Notes under the pieces: model-generated
Told to the model about the DNA's origin: nothing
The model's database searches: none
The model's input: the letters and a program-made list of their open reading frames with translations, nothing else
Made by a program: the position numbers and the translations under genes
In this document: piece by piece, positions 33,650 through 42,904 of the stretch
Position numbering within the stretch: position 1 is the first letter of the stretch
How the letters are laid out: each line of letters begins with the position of its first letter
DNA from: DATMQA01 sp035566895
GTDB taxonomy: Bacteria; Verrucomicrobiota; Verrucomicrobiia; Limisphaerales; UBA8199
Length of the DNA stretch: 64,000 nucleotides
Reading direction: 5' to 3'
NCBI GenBank assembly: GCA_035566895.1
Contig: DATMQA010000162.1
Span: 1 to 64,000, forward strand

Positions 33650-34888
33650 ATGCACTGTGACATAGCACCGGAGACCTCTGAGGAGCCGCCATCGCCACGG
33701 CGGCTGGAGTTTCTAAAAGAATTTCGTTCGGCCGGGCGGGGATTTTGGAGCGATGTTCCGGATTCGGACTGGAACAACTGGCACTGGCAGCTCAAGCATC
33801 GTGTTACCACCGTTGACCAGCTCCAGCGTTTGTTGCCCACGCTCACTCCGGAGGAGTTTGCCGGCGCCACGCTCGCCAATCACAAGCTGGCCCTGGCCAT
33901 CACCCCCTACTTTTTTAATCTCATCGATCCCTCCGATGAACTCTGTCCCATCCGCTGGCAAGTGGTGCCGCGCATCGAGGAAACCCACACCGCGTCCTGG
34001 GAGATGGCTGACCCCTGCGGCGAAGATTCACACTCGCCCGTGCCGGGCCTGGTGCATCGCTATCCCGATCGCGTGCTGTTCCTCGTTACCGACCGTTGTG
34101 CCGCCTATTGCCGCTACTGCACGCGCTCGCGCCTGGTTTCCAACGCCAGCGGCTACGATTTCCATCCCGAGTTCGACCGCCAGCTCGATTATGTTCGCCG
34201 CCACCCTGAAGTCCGCGACGTCCTCTTGAGCGGCGGTGATCCGCTGCTCTTCAGCGATGAAAAACTTGAACACTTGCTCAGCCGCTTGCGCGCGATTCCG
34301 CATGTCGAATTCCTCCGTATTGGCACACGCATTCCGGTCTTTCTGCCCCAACGCATCACCCCGGAACTTTGCGCGATGCTGCGCAAATATCATCCGCTAT
34401 TCATCAGCATCCATTCCAACCATCCGCGCGAGCTCACCACCGAAGTGCGCGAGGCGCTGGGCCGCCTGGCTGACGCGGGCATTCCCCTTGGCAACCAAGC
34501 CGTGCTGTTGCGCCACGTCAACGATGACCCCGTAGTGATGAAAGCCCAGGTGCAGAAGCTGTTGCTCTGCCGTGTCAAACCCTACTACCTTTACCAGTGC
34601 GACCTCATTGCGGGCTCGGCCCACTTGCGCGCGAGCGTCCGCCATGGTCTCCAAATAATGGAACAACTGCGCGGCCACACCACCGGCTATGCGGTGCCGC
34701 AGTACGTCATTGACGCTCCTGGCGGCGGCGGCAAAGTGCCCGTCAACCCCGAATACGTCCTGAGCCGCAACGCCGATCGCGTCGTGATCCGTAATTACGA
34801 AGGCAAAATTTTCGAATATCCCGAAGCCGCCGATGGCACCCCGCAGCTCGCCGCGCCGCGGCACCTCGAAGAGCCGGAGTTGGTTTAG
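33650..34888 (+). CDS. kamA: Lysine 2,3-aminomutase-like radical SAM/PLP enzyme
   Basis: 412 residues from ATG 33650. The radical SAM cluster motif is Cys150-x3-Cys154-x2-Cys157 (CAAYCRYC). SAM-binding LLSGGDPLL follows. The PLP lysine is Lys362 in DAPGGGGKVPVNPEY. Asp318 (QCDLIAG) and Asp355 match positions that bind the substrate epsilon-amine in characterised lysine 2,3-aminomutases. This fits conversion of L-lysine to L-beta-lysine in the cytoplasm. No beta-lysine acetyltransferase or lysine-fermentation gene is near, so the role (osmolyte, EF-P-type modification, or a related amino acid) is open. Confidence 0.88.
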   Translation: MHCDIAPETSEEPPSPRRLEFLKEFRSAGRGFWSDVPDSDWNNWHWQLKHRVTTVDQLQRLLPTLTPEEFAGATLANHKLALAITPYFFNLIDPSDELCPIRWQVVPRIEETHTASWEMADPCGEDSHSPVPGLVHRYPDRVLFLVTDRCAAYCRYCTRSRLVSNASGYDFHPEFDRQLDYVRRHPEVRDVLLSGGDPLLFSDEKLEHLLSRLRAIPHVEFLRIGTRIPVFLPQRITPELCAMLRKYHPLFISIHSNHPRELTTEVREALGRLADAGIPLGNQAVLLRHVNDDPVVMKAQVQKLLLCRVKPYYLYQCDLIAGSAHLRASVRHGLQIMEQLRGHTTGYAVPQYVIDAPGGGGKVPVNPEYVLSRNADRVVIRNYEGKIFEYPEAADGTPQLAAPRHLEEPELV

Positions 34889-35008
34889 CTCCGCCGCAGT
34901 CGCTTATCTCGTTCCGTAGATCCCCGTAACGGTTCCTCCGTATTCATTGTGCGAACGCGAGGTTGCGTTTGCCAGGGCAGATTTTGAGAATGCCTTTAGT
35001 TCAAAATC

Positions 35009-37873
35009 ATGGCCCACCAAAAGCAATGTACGACTTGCGCCCGAGGAACCAGGGGAAGCGTGGTCCTGCTGACTGCCGTTTGCCTCATTGGCAGAGTTGT
35101 GGGAACCGCCTGCACGGTTTGCAACAACAATGATTCTGGACCGGGTTCGCTGCGGGCCGCGATTCTTTGCGCGAATGCGGGGGGCGGAGAAATCGTCTTT
35201 GCCACGAATGTTACAGGAAAGATCCTGCTTTTGTCGACCCTGCCCAGCCTCACTGCCAATACGACCATCACCGGACCAGGGGCGAGTGTCCTCACGGTGA
35301 GCGGCAGCAACAACTGGCGAATCGCTTCCATGAACGCAGGCACGACCAATACCATCTCTGGCCTGACCTTCGCGGATGGGCAGGCGCAGGGCTTCACTAA
35401 CTACACCTTCGCCTCGGGGATCTCTAATGCGGGTTCGCTCAAGCTCTTGAGTTGCGTCGTAAGCAACTGCTCAAATTACCTGAGTTATGGCGTGGGTATT
35501 TACAATGCCGGGAATCTCGACATGGAGGATTGCCTGGTGACCGATTGCTACGACGTCTTCGGTTCAGAGACCAGGGGCGGCGGTGTGTATAACGCCGGGA
35601 CGCTGCAAATCAAGAACTGCACGATCTCGAATTGCCTGGGTGGCGGCAACTCCGGAGGAGGTGGCGGGATTTACAACGAGGGCACGATGTCGGCGAGCGG
35701 TTCGATGATTGTTTCTTGTCAGGGAGATCTCGAGGGGGACGGAGGGGGAATCGTCAATACAGCCGAGGCCACGCTCGACACGTGCGTCGTGTCGAACTGC
35801 GCAGCCTTTTTGGCGGGGGGCATCAAGACGTTCGGGAATCTGTCGATGACCAATTGCTCGGTGCTGGACAGCGAGGCCAACGATGGAGGCGGAATCCTTG
35901 TCTTGGGCACGGCCGTGCTGAGTGGTTGCACTATCGCGGGTAACGTTGCTTATTTCGATGGGGGCGGAATCAATAATTTCGGCACATCGCAGCTCTATAA
36001 CTGCACCGTGAGTCAGAATACGTTGGTCAATGACTCGGGAAGCGGAGCAGGCATAAGCGATGGCCTGATCGAGGGTTTTACTAATGCGACGACGTTATAT
36101 TTGGAACACTGCACGGTGGTCTCCAACACAGGTCCAAACGAAATCTCGACGGCCAACTCTCTTAACGCCAGCCATAGTGTCCTGGCTGATTGCATCGGCG
36201 CCTTAATCTCATCCGCGGGGCACAATCTGGTCTTAAACACCGCCGGCTGCACCCTCACCGGCAACACTGCCGGGAACCTGTGCCTCGTAGACGCCCATTT
36301 GGGACCTCTGCAAAACAACGGTGGGCCGACCTGGACCCATGCATTGTTGGCTGGAAGTCCGGCAATCGATGCCGGGAGCTTGCTCGATGCTGCTCTCACC
36401 GACCAGCGGGGCATTTCCCGGCCACAAGGAGTGGCTTCCGATATCGGCGCATACGAATTCCAGTACACCGTTCCGAAAATCGTCCGGGCAGGGGTTGAAT
36501 CGCGCACCAATATGTGGCTGCAGTGGAGCGGCTTGCCGGGGGGCGCCTACACCCTGCAGGCCTCCTCCAACTTCGTCAGTTGGGCCAATCTGACCAACCT
36601 GGTTGCCGGCTGCAATGGCGTGTCGGAGCTCATCGACAGAGACGCGAGCAAATGTGCCTTCCGTTTCTACCGGCTTCTGCTGCCAGTGCCGGCCGGTTCC
36701 CTCTACCTGCCTGCCGTCTCGGGTGTGGTAACGCCGCCCTTTACTATCAGCAACAATTGCCTTTACCAGCCATTTGAGGCCACCCTCGATAATGGCGGCC
36801 GGGCGGTCTGCATGTTCACGGTTCCGAAAGCGGGGACCTACTGGCTGCAAGCGCTGGTGAATGCCCCCAGCCAGAGCGCGAACTCGTTTTTCGTGAATAT
36901 GGACGCCGAGCCGCAAGATCCCTGTATGATTTGCGACCTCCCGCTGACTGCTGGCCTCGAACAACGGCCCGTGAGCTGGCGCGGCAATGGGACTTTCGAC
37001 AATAATCAATTCGCGCCTAAAATCTTCAACCTGGCCGAGGGGCCGCATGAGTTGGTCATCCGGGGCCGTGAAGCCGCGACGTGCTTGCAAAGTTTTGCGC
37101 TGGTGCCCACGAACTTCGCGCCGGTAGTCTCGGCTATCAGCCAGAACCCGCCCGATGCCGATGTGGGTGCGGCGGGAGTCCAGGCCACCGCGGGCACGAC
37201 CGTTCAGTATTCGTGCTCCGCTTCGGATCCTCACGGCGCGCCCCTGACCTGGCAGTGGCTCTACACGCTCAATGGCGGCCCCGAAGTGGTCGTCCAGAGT
37301 GGGAGCGGAGCCGTTCCCGCGATCAGCTTCAGCTATGGCATGGGCGCCATCAGCAGCAACTATGTCTGGACGCTGCGGGCGAGCAATAGCCAGGTCAGCG
37401 CGCAGGCACAATTGCCCGTGACTGTGGAAGCGCCGGGAGTCCCGCCGCAAGGTCTGACCGTGCCCGCCCCCCTGGGGATGATTACCAGCCCTTTTGTGAG
37501 CGCGAAAAGCTATATTTACACCCCGTTTGAGACCACGCTGGCCAATGCGGGCAGCGCCGTCTTCAAGTTTATTATTACTAACGCGGGCAATTACGTCGTT
37601 CAAGGGCTGGTTAATGCGACCAGCGCCAGCGCCAACTCCTTTTGGCTGAACCTGGATAGTCAGCCTCAGGACCCCTACATGATCTGGGACGTGACGCCCT
37701 TGACGTCGGGTTTCAAGTTGCGAACGGCGAACTGGCGCGGTAACGGCACCGACACCAGTGACCAATTCGTCCCGGCGGTCTTCCCGCTTGGCCCCGGTTT
37801 GCATACGCTGATCATCCAGGGCAGAGAGGCCAATACCTTGTTGCAGAGCGTGACGATCCTGCCTTATCCGTGA
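35009..37873 (+). CDS. Large secreted right-handed beta-helix protein (choice-of-anchor Q type) with duplicated C-terminal modules
   Basis: 954 residues. A probable signal peptide (VVLLTAVCLIGRVVG) is followed by a DSGPGSLRAAILCANA motif typical of CSLREA-type secreted beta-helix proteins. About 350 residues of short Gly/Asn-rich helix turns (GGGVYNAGTLQIKNCTISNC) come next, then GSPAIDAG and DIGAYEF, the choice-of-anchor Q ending. After a small domain (WLQWSGLPGGAYTLQASSNF) two ~130-residue copies of a beta-sandwich-like module occur at ~568-700 and ~817-954, both with EPQDP/QPQDP, WRGNGT and L-x-I-x-G-R-E-A. Between them is an Ig-like stretch. Likely a cell-surface or exported adhesin or polysaccharide-binding protein; substrate unknown. 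Confidence 0.8.
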   Translation: MAHQKQCTTCARGTRGSVVLLTAVCLIGRVVGTACTVCNNNDSGPGSLRAAILCANAGGGEIVFATNVTGKILLLSTLPSLTANTTITGPGASVLTVSGSNNWRIASMNAGTTNTISGLTFADGQAQGFTNYTFASGISNAGSLKLLSCVVSNCSNYLSYGVGIYNAGNLDMEDCLVTDCYDVFGSETRGGGVYNAGTLQIKNCTISNCLGGGNSGGGGGIYNEGTMSASGSMIVSCQGDLEGDGGGIVNTAEATLDTCVVSNCAAFLAGGIKTFGNLSMTNCSVLDSEANDGGGILVLGTAVLSGCTIAGNVAYFDGGGINNFGTSQLYNCTVSQNTLVNDSGSGAGISDGLIEGFTNATTLYLEHCTVVSNTGPNEISTANSLNASHSVLADCIGALISSAGHNLVLNTAGCTLTGNTAGNLCLVDAHLGPLQNNGGPTWTHALLAGSPAIDAGSLLDAALTDQRGISRPQGVASDIGAYEFQYTVPKIVRAGVESRTNMWLQWSGLPGGAYTLQASSNFVSWANLTNLVAGCNGVSELIDRDASKCAFRFYRLLLPVPAGSLYLPAVSGVVTPPFTISNNCLYQPFEATLDNGGRAVCMFTVPKAGTYWLQALVNAPSQSANSFFVNMDAEPQDPCMICDLPLTAGLEQRPVSWRGNGTFDNNQFAPKIFNLAEGPHELVIRGREAATCLQSFALVPTNFAPVVSAISQNPPDADVGAAGVQATAGTTVQYSCSASDPHGAPLTWQWLYTLNGGPEVVVQSGSGAVPAISFSYGMGAISSNYVWTLRASNSQVSAQAQLPVTVEAPGVPPQGLTVPAPLGMITSPFVSAKSYIYTPFETTLANAGSAVFKFIITNAGNYVVQGLVNATSASANSFWLNLDSQPQDPYMIWDVTPLTSGFKLRTANWRGNGTDTSDQFVPAVFPLGPGLHTLIIQGREANTLLQSVTILPYP

Positions 37874-37949
37874 GAGGATATGCCGGCGCCGGAACCTCAC
37901 GGCCACGCTGCCCGGTGGAACCGGGCCAGGCGCGCTCAAGTGGGGGGAG

Positions 37950-40409
37950 TCACGGCACCTGCCTCGCGCGATAAAATCGCACCGGAAGGCCCGGGGCCGC
38001 ATCTACAAAATCGAAAGCGCCCGCGCTGTTGGTCAGCAGCGGTACCCACGTCGCGAAATTCGTCGTCGCCTCAAGGACATAGTTGGCTCCACCACTGACC
38101 CCGATGCGAAATTGGATGTGTCCGGACGGGAGGAACACCGGGTTGGCTAACTGCATCGTTGTGGGCGGGAGAAAGGTGGTTTGGTCGTTCCATCGGCAAA
38201 TGCGGTAAGCCGGTTTCTGCCCCGCTCGCTGAAAACCTCCGGCGACGTACAGGTCACCGCCCCAGGCCGCGAGCGCCAGAACGGATCCTAACGTAGAGGC
38301 GCCGCTGCCCAAAGCTGTCCACGAGGTTCCGTCCCAGCGCGCCACGTTAGTGGCGCTAACGCCTCCCGCCACGGTGAAGTTGCCGCCTGCATAAACGCGG
38401 TTGCTCACCACGGCGATGGAAGAAATCGAGCTGCCCTGGATGCCCGAGCCCAGGTTGGACCAATTCGCTCCGTCCCATTTCGCTACCATGCTGGCGCCCA
38501 CACCCCCGGCGGTGGTGAACGTCCCGCCCACATAGATATCGGAACCGTTCACGGCGATGGCGCTGACCGTGTTGTTGACCCCGTTTCCGCTGGCGTTGGT
38601 CAAAGCAAACCAGTTCGCGCCGTCCCACCTTGCGATGTGGCTGGCGCTGACGCCCCCGGCCGAAGCGAAACTGCCGCCGGCGTAGATTCCATCCGGACCG
38701 ACAGCAATGGCAGTGACACTGTTGTCCAGCCCGGTGCCCAAAGCGGACCAGGAGCTCCCGTTCCATTTCGCGATTCGATTGGCGCTGGTTCCGCCCGCGA
38801 GGGTGAAGCTCCCACCGGCATAGACATTCGCCCCATCCGAGGCGAGCGCCGCGACAGTGTTGTTGACCCCGAGGCCGACGGCAGCCCAGGAGGCGCCGTT
38901 CCATTTGGCGATGTTGCTCGAGGTGATGCCTCCGGCATTGGTAAAGGTCCCCCCTGCGTACAAGTCGGAGCCGTTGAGGACCTCCGCCAGCACCCCGCCG
39001 AGCGTCACTTTGCCGATAATCCCGGCGCCCGGCGCCGACCAGTTCGTTCCGTTCCACTGGCTCACTTCGCCAACCAGGGCTTGCCCGGCCGTGTAGAACA
39101 GGCCGCCCGCATACAGTGCATTGGAGCCTGCCGCCAGGGTTCGAATAAACGAAGACATCCCGGCGCTGTTATCGGTTCCGAGCGTGCCCCAGGTGGTCCC
39201 ATTCCATTGGGCCAGGCTTTGAACCGCCTGTGTCCCCGCCACGCTGAAAAATCCTCCGGCACATAGTTGCCCCTGTGCGCCGATGGCCAGCGTGTAGGCA
39301 TAGGCGGTCGCCGTTGCGGTTGGGTCGGCCGCGGTCAACCCGCCGATGTTGGACCAGCTTGTGCCATCCCAGCGGGCAACATTGGTGACGCTGACCGTGC
39401 CCGCCACGCTGAATTGTCCGCCGGCAAAAACGGTTCCACTGCCGTTGGCCGCCAGCGCAAATGGCGCAGCGCTTAGGCCGGCCCCCAGCGCCGACCAATT
39501 AGCGCCGTCCCATCTGGCAATGTTCGAAGCCGCGATGCCGCCGGCATTGGTGAAGCTGCCGGCCACGAACAGATTGGTCCCGCTCTTGACGATGGCCGAG
39601 ACGGTGGCATTCGCGTTACCGGTGAGCCCGCTGCCCAGCGCCGACCAATTCGTCCCATCCCATTTGGCGATCCGATTGACCGTCAGTCCGCCGGCGTTGG
39701 TGAAGGCGCCTCCAACGAAGAGATTGTTCCCATCGACCAGCAGCGCGCCCACGTACGTGTTGGTGCCGCCATCGACGCCGCCACCCACCGATGACCAGGT
39801 GCTGCCGTCCCACCGCGCGAGGGCTTTGACGTTCAGTCCGCCGGCGTTGGTGAAACCGCCGCCCACATAGAGATTGCCGCCGCCGACCGCAAGCGCCCCG
39901 ACCGGTAAGCTATTTGGAAGGCCCGCGCTCACCCCGGCACCCAACGCCGACCACGCGACCCCGTTCCACCGGGCGACATTCGTAGTGGCGACCCCGCCGG
40001 CCGTTTTGAATTGGCCTCCCGCATAGACATCGCCGTTCGTTCCAAAGGCCATACGATAGACGAAAGACTGCACCGGGTCGGTCATGCCGCTGCCCAACGC
40101 CGTCCAGTTCTGGCCGTCAAACTTTGCGATGTCCGCGGCACGCACATTGCCCATCGCCGTGAAACCGCCTCCCGCGTAAGTCTCATTGCCGTTGACCGCG
40201 ATCGTTCCGACAAAACCATCCACCCCCGGGAAACCAAACCGATAATCCCAGTGTTCGTCGCCCGGCGCGGATTGGGAAACGGCCGATACGGCCGACAGCA
40301 TCAAGGCGATAAACGAGAATCTAAATTGGTATTTGGGTTCACGCACGCCGCGAAAACTACCAAGGTTGATTCGGAGCGCAAGCGCACAGGATAATAAGAA
40401 TCGGATCAT
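37950..40409 (-). CDS. Large secreted beta-propeller repeat protein
   Basis: 819 residues built from about 13 full and one degenerate ~50-residue repeats of the form lYvGGtFTtAGGvsAsnIAkWDGtsWsaLGsG, as in secreted propeller proteins of soil and marine bacteria. A signal region is near residues 29-48 (FSFIALMLSAVSAVSQSA); the exact start is unsure. The last ~70 residues (VSGGANYVLEATTNFATW ... RFYRARQVP) form the small C-terminal domain also seen in the neighbour ending at 37873 (YTLQASSNFVSWANL ... RFYRLLLP). It is convergent with that gene, 76 bases apart. Confidence 0.8.
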   Translation of the reverse strand: MIRFLLSCALALRINLGSFRGVREPKYQFRFSFIALMLSAVSAVSQSAPGDEHWDYRFGFPGVDGFVGTIAVNGNETYAGGGFTAMGNVRAADIAKFDGQNWTALGSGMTDPVQSFVYRMAFGTNGDVYAGGQFKTAGGVATTNVARWNGVAWSALGAGVSAGLPNSLPVGALAVGGGNLYVGGGFTNAGGLNVKALARWDGSTWSSVGGGVDGGTNTYVGALLVDGNNLFVGGAFTNAGGLTVNRIAKWDGTNWSALGSGLTGNANATVSAIVKSGTNLFVAGSFTNAGGIAASNIARWDGANWSALGAGLSAAPFALAANGSGTVFAGGQFSVAGTVSVTNVARWDGTSWSNIGGLTAADPTATATAYAYTLAIGAQGQLCAGGFFSVAGTQAVQSLAQWNGTTWGTLGTDNSAGMSSFIRTLAAGSNALYAGGLFYTAGQALVGEVSQWNGTNWSAPGAGIIGKVTLGGVLAEVLNGSDLYAGGTFTNAGGITSSNIAKWNGASWAAVGLGVNNTVAALASDGANVYAGGSFTLAGGTSANRIAKWNGSSWSALGTGLDNSVTAIAVGPDGIYAGGSFASAGGVSASHIARWDGANWFALTNASGNGVNNTVSAIAVNGSDIYVGGTFTTAGGVGASMVAKWDGANWSNLGSGIQGSSISSIAVVSNRVYAGGNFTVAGGVSATNVARWDGTSWTALGSGASTLGSVLALAAWGGDLYVAGGFQRAGQKPAYRICRWNDQTTFLPPTTMQLANPVFLPSGHIQFRIGVSGGANYVLEATTNFATWVPLLTNSAGAFDFVDAAPGLPVRFYRARQVP

Positions 40410-40722
40410 TAATAGTGTTGCACGACCCCGCCCTGAATTGATTGCGCCTCGGCCCAGGCCCGGAGGCCCTTCTCAGTAACATCCTGAGGAGACTCCTCCT
40501 CTTCGTTCGCTTCGTTGCCTGCTGTAAACTTCCGAACCGTTTCATCGTTTCAGCGTTTGTGTTTTCGGCCGGGGTTCATTTGCGATGTGGGTATTTTTAA
40601 CCGTTTCTTTGCCGATTTTAGCGGTGATTGGAATTTGGAAAAGTGGTCTTGACCTTTAGGACAGGGGAGGTTTGGGGGATGATGAGAGCCGCGTCGCTGA
40701 AAAATTAGATAGGTGTGGGAGC

Positions 40723-40786
40723 GTAACCCCGGGTGGCGGACGCTTTTAGATGGGGATTTTAATGAAGCGTCCTTACCCGGGGCTAC
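40723..40786. repeat. Imperfect ~21-bp inverted repeat hairpin
   Basis: Arms GTAACCCCGGGTGGCGGACG.. (40723-40745) and AAGCGTCCTTACCCGGGGCT.. (40765-40786) pair over about 20 positions with one small internal bulge and one mismatch, around a ~19-base loop. Confidence 0.7.
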
Positions 40787-40792
40787 TTTCTT

Positions 40793-40819
40793 AAACCCCT
40801 GACGCTGACGGGGTTTTTT
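40793..40819 (+). terminator. Terminator-like hairpin
   Basis: AAACCCC (40793-40799) pairs with GGGGTTT (40810-40816), followed by a run of six T on the plus strand. It follows the large hairpin, but no plus-strand gene ends nearby, so it may end a small transcript. Confidence 0.5.
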
Positions 40820-40892
40820 AGAGGGGCGGGGGGCGGGGTTAAACACAAACGCTGGTGCGCTGTCCACGGTCCGCAGAGAGGAACGGCCGGCA

Positions 40893-40936
40893 ATTCCCCT
40901 CACCCCTGCCCTCTCCCCTGGAGGGGAGGGGGAATC
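40893..40936. repeat. CCCTCTCCCC/GGGGAGGG palindromic repeat
   Basis: TTCCCCTCACCCCTGCCCTC followed by TCCCCTGGAGGGGAGGGGGA; same family as 25636-25763, 42735-42772 and 52431-52476. Confidence 0.7.
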
Positions 40937-41026
40937 GCTGGTCAGGACTGGTCAGCCGGGGTTCGGTGTGGCACTTTGAAGCCCGTGAAACCGCGGCCAA
41001 CTGGAAGAAGACGCTGGTGAAGCCTG

Positions 41027-41875
41027 TTGCTTGCGGGTCTGCTCATTATCGTCATGCTGCAGTGGTTCGAACATAGCCAGGTCTATCGTCCCGACCGATT
41101 CCTGACCGCGACCGGTGCCGAGTTGGGCCGGCCGTTCGAGGACGTCTTCTTTTCAGCGAGTGATGGCATGGAGTTGAACGGCTGGTTTTACCCGGCCAAT
41201 ACCAACTCGCCGCGCGGCTCCTGGGTGGTCCTGGTTTGTCACGGGAATGCGGGAAACATTGGCCATCGGCTGGATTTGTGCCAAACCTTGCTCGCCACGG
41301 CGGTCAACGTGTTCCTCTTCGATTATCGGGGCTTTGGCCGGAGCCAGGGCCGGCCCAGCGAGGAAGGAACTTATCTGGACGCGCAGGCGGCGCACCATTG
41401 GCTGGCGAAGAAAGGATTTGCCGCGAGAAACATCCTGGTATTTGGCGAGTCACTCGGCGGCGGCATTGCCAGCGAACTCGCCGAGAGGGAAGAGACCGGC
41501 GGTCTGATCTTGCAAAGCACTTTTACGAGCGTTCCCGACCTCGGAGCGGAATTGTTTCCCTGGTTGCCGGTGCGCTGGCTGGGACGGATCCAGTACGACA
41601 CCCGCCGTAAACTGCCGCGTTTGCATGTTCCGGTGTTGGTGATGCACAGCCGCACTGACGGCTTAATCAGCTTTCACCATGCTGAAAGAAACTTTGCCTC
41701 GGCGAATGAGCCCAAACTTTTTTGCGAACTCAAAGGCACTCACAACGATCCGCTCTCGGACCAGGCCAGCTTCAATAGCGGCATCGAGAAGTTTCTCCAA
41801 ATGCTGTCCGCCGCCAAGGACGATCAGACAAACCGCAGAGACGCGATGAACGCAGAGCGGAAAGCCGCAACCTGA
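41027..41875 (+). CDS. Alpha/beta hydrolase with N-terminal membrane anchor
   Basis: 282 residues from TTG 41027; an in-frame stop lies just upstream. An N-terminal hydrophobic helix (LAGLLIIVMLQWF) would anchor it. The catalytic triad is Ser142 (GESLGGG), Asp211 (HSRTDG) and His239 (KGTHND); oxyanion loop VCHGNAGN. It resembles the BEM46/YfhR group of serine hydrolases; substrate unknown. The last ~17 residues (QTNRRDAMNAERKAAT) are encoded by the left end of the repeat element at 41831-42101, so the original C-terminus may have been replaced. Confidence 0.88.
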   Translation: MLAGLLIIVMLQWFEHSQVYRPDRFLTATGAELGRPFEDVFFSASDGMELNGWFYPANTNSPRGSWVVLVCHGNAGNIGHRLDLCQTLLATAVNVFLFDYRGFGRSQGRPSEEGTYLDAQAAHHWLAKKGFAARNILVFGESLGGGIASELAEREETGGLILQSTFTSVPDLGAELFPWLPVRWLGRIQYDTRRKLPRLHVPVLVMHSRTDGLISFHHAERNFASANEPKLFCELKGTHNDPLSDQASFNSGIEKFLQMLSAAKDDQTNRRDAMNAERKAAT

Positions 41876-42101
41876 CCGCAGCGCCTCGCCGCAAGCAAAA
41901 GACAAAATCATCGGAGGACAGAATCATGGTAAAGGCATTAACTCCACCTGTTACGATTCTGTCCTGCGATGATCCTGTCGGCTCCTGGCTTCGAACAAGG
42001 AACGTTCGCAGCTTGCGAGCAAGTTGGGCTATTGCAGTGCTATTGCGGTGCAGAGAAAACACTCTGTGCGAAACCTCTGCGTCCATCGCGTCTTTGCGGT
42101 T
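41831..42101. repeat. 271-bp MITE-like element with 27-bp terminal inverted repeats and a nested 25-bp inverted repeat
   Basis: Outer arms 41831-41857 (AACCGCAGAGACGCGATGAA..) and 42075-42101 match as inverted repeats at 25 of 27 positions. Inner arms 41901-41925 (ATCATCGGAGGACAGAATC core) and 41955-41979 match at about 22 of 25. No transposase is inside. The left arm overlaps the 3' end of the hydrolase gene. A partial relative lies at 44519-44662. Confidence 0.75.
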
Positions 42102-42271
42102 AAATGAGCGCTTTCCCACCTTTTTGAAAAACATCGAAGGATTAGTGATGCAGGGCTGCATCAAGATGTGCGTAATGACAGGTCCAAAGGAGTAGAGAGC
42201 GCCAGCCCAGTTCAATGGCCTCAGGCCGCTCGCTCGCCGGGCTTCGATTCTCCTCACGGCTGCTGCAAATT
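41876..42271. other. 396-base gap filled mainly by the repeat element
   Basis: Everything to 42101 belongs to the element above. From 42102 to 42271 nothing recognisable was seen apart from the 3' flank of the HIT gene. Confidence 0.55.
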
Positions 42272-42616
42272 TCAGCCTGGTGGCCAGCCCAGGCGGCGCC
42301 CGCCAATGATGTGACAGTGCAAATGCGGGACCGCTTCCCCGGCATCGGGACCGTTGTTGAACACGAGCCGAAACCCGGATGAGGTTAGCCCCAACTGCTC
42401 GGCCACCGCCGCCGCTTTCAGCAACAGATGCCCGAGAGTTTTGTGGTCCTCCGGTTTGGCCTCCGCGATGCGCGGGATCGGTTTCTTCGGGATGATCAAC
42501 ACGTGGATCGGGGCCTGCGGTTTGACATCGTGAAAAGCCAGCACCAAGTCATCCTCATAGACGAGCTTCGCCGGGATTTCACGAGCGATGATTTTTTCGA
42601 AAAGGGTCTTGCTCAT
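42272..42616 (-). CDS. HIT-family nucleotide-binding protein
   Basis: 114 residues, the usual size for bacterial HinT-like hydrolases of nucleoside phosphoramidates. The histidine triad is His98-x-His100-x-His102 (PHLHCHIIGG). The N-terminal MSKTLFEKIIAREIPAKLVY and the central HVLIIPKKPI are typical. A single gene on the minus strand between two plus-strand genes. Confidence 0.95.
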   Translation of the reverse strand: MSKTLFEKIIAREIPAKLVYEDDLVLAFHDVKPQAPIHVLIIPKKPIPRIAEAKPEDHKTLGHLLLKAAAVAEQLGLTSSGFRLVFNNGPDAGEAVPHLHCHIIGGRRLGWPPG

Positions 42617-42734
42617 GGCGTTTGGAAGTTGCGGTCAGTGGGTCCGCTCGTCAAATGTAAAAAGGGCGAATTGGTTAGTACCACACGGCACATGGGAAAG
42701 GCGCATCCTCTTGTCAGAGCGTGAGTCAAAGAGA

Positions 42735-42772
42735 GACCCCTCACCCCACCCTTATGAAGGGGAGAGGGGAAC
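42735..42772. repeat. CCCTCACCCC...GGGGAGAGGGG palindromic repeat
   Basis: GACCCCTCACCCCACCC then TTATGAAGGGGAGAGGGG; family member of the CTCTCCCC palindromes. It lies in the 288-base gap between the HIT gene and the epimerase gene, where nothing else was recognised. Confidence 0.65.
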
Positions 42773-42904
42773 CGCAACCCGAGGTCCGCTAACCGGCAGG
42801 ATGGTAGCAGTAATACGAGGGACGAGCCGTCCCCGCCCCTTTTCCTGAATCGGGCAAGCTTGACATCCGCGCTGGCTTCTGGGCTGATTCCAACCGTTTA
42901 ACTC

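Larger units (their letters stand above)
40410..41026. other. 617-base gap with hairpins and a repeat, no gene seen
   Basis: No convincing coding frame. It contains the large hairpin at 40723-40786, a terminator-like stem at 40793-40819 and a CCCTCTCCCC palindrome at 40893-40936. A minus-strand frame of 117 codons (40550-40903) crosses all three structures and looks spurious. Confidence 0.6.

Noticed and set aside
36233..38002. Minus-strand open frame of ~590 codons opposite the beta-helix protein
   Set aside because: Composition is Arg/Gly/His/Gln-rich with no motif or signal, while the plus strand has clear repeat and anchor signatures.
40550..40903. Minus-strand frame of 117 codons as a small gene
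   Set aside because: It crosses a hairpin, a terminator and a palindromic repeat and has no ribosome site or family feature.
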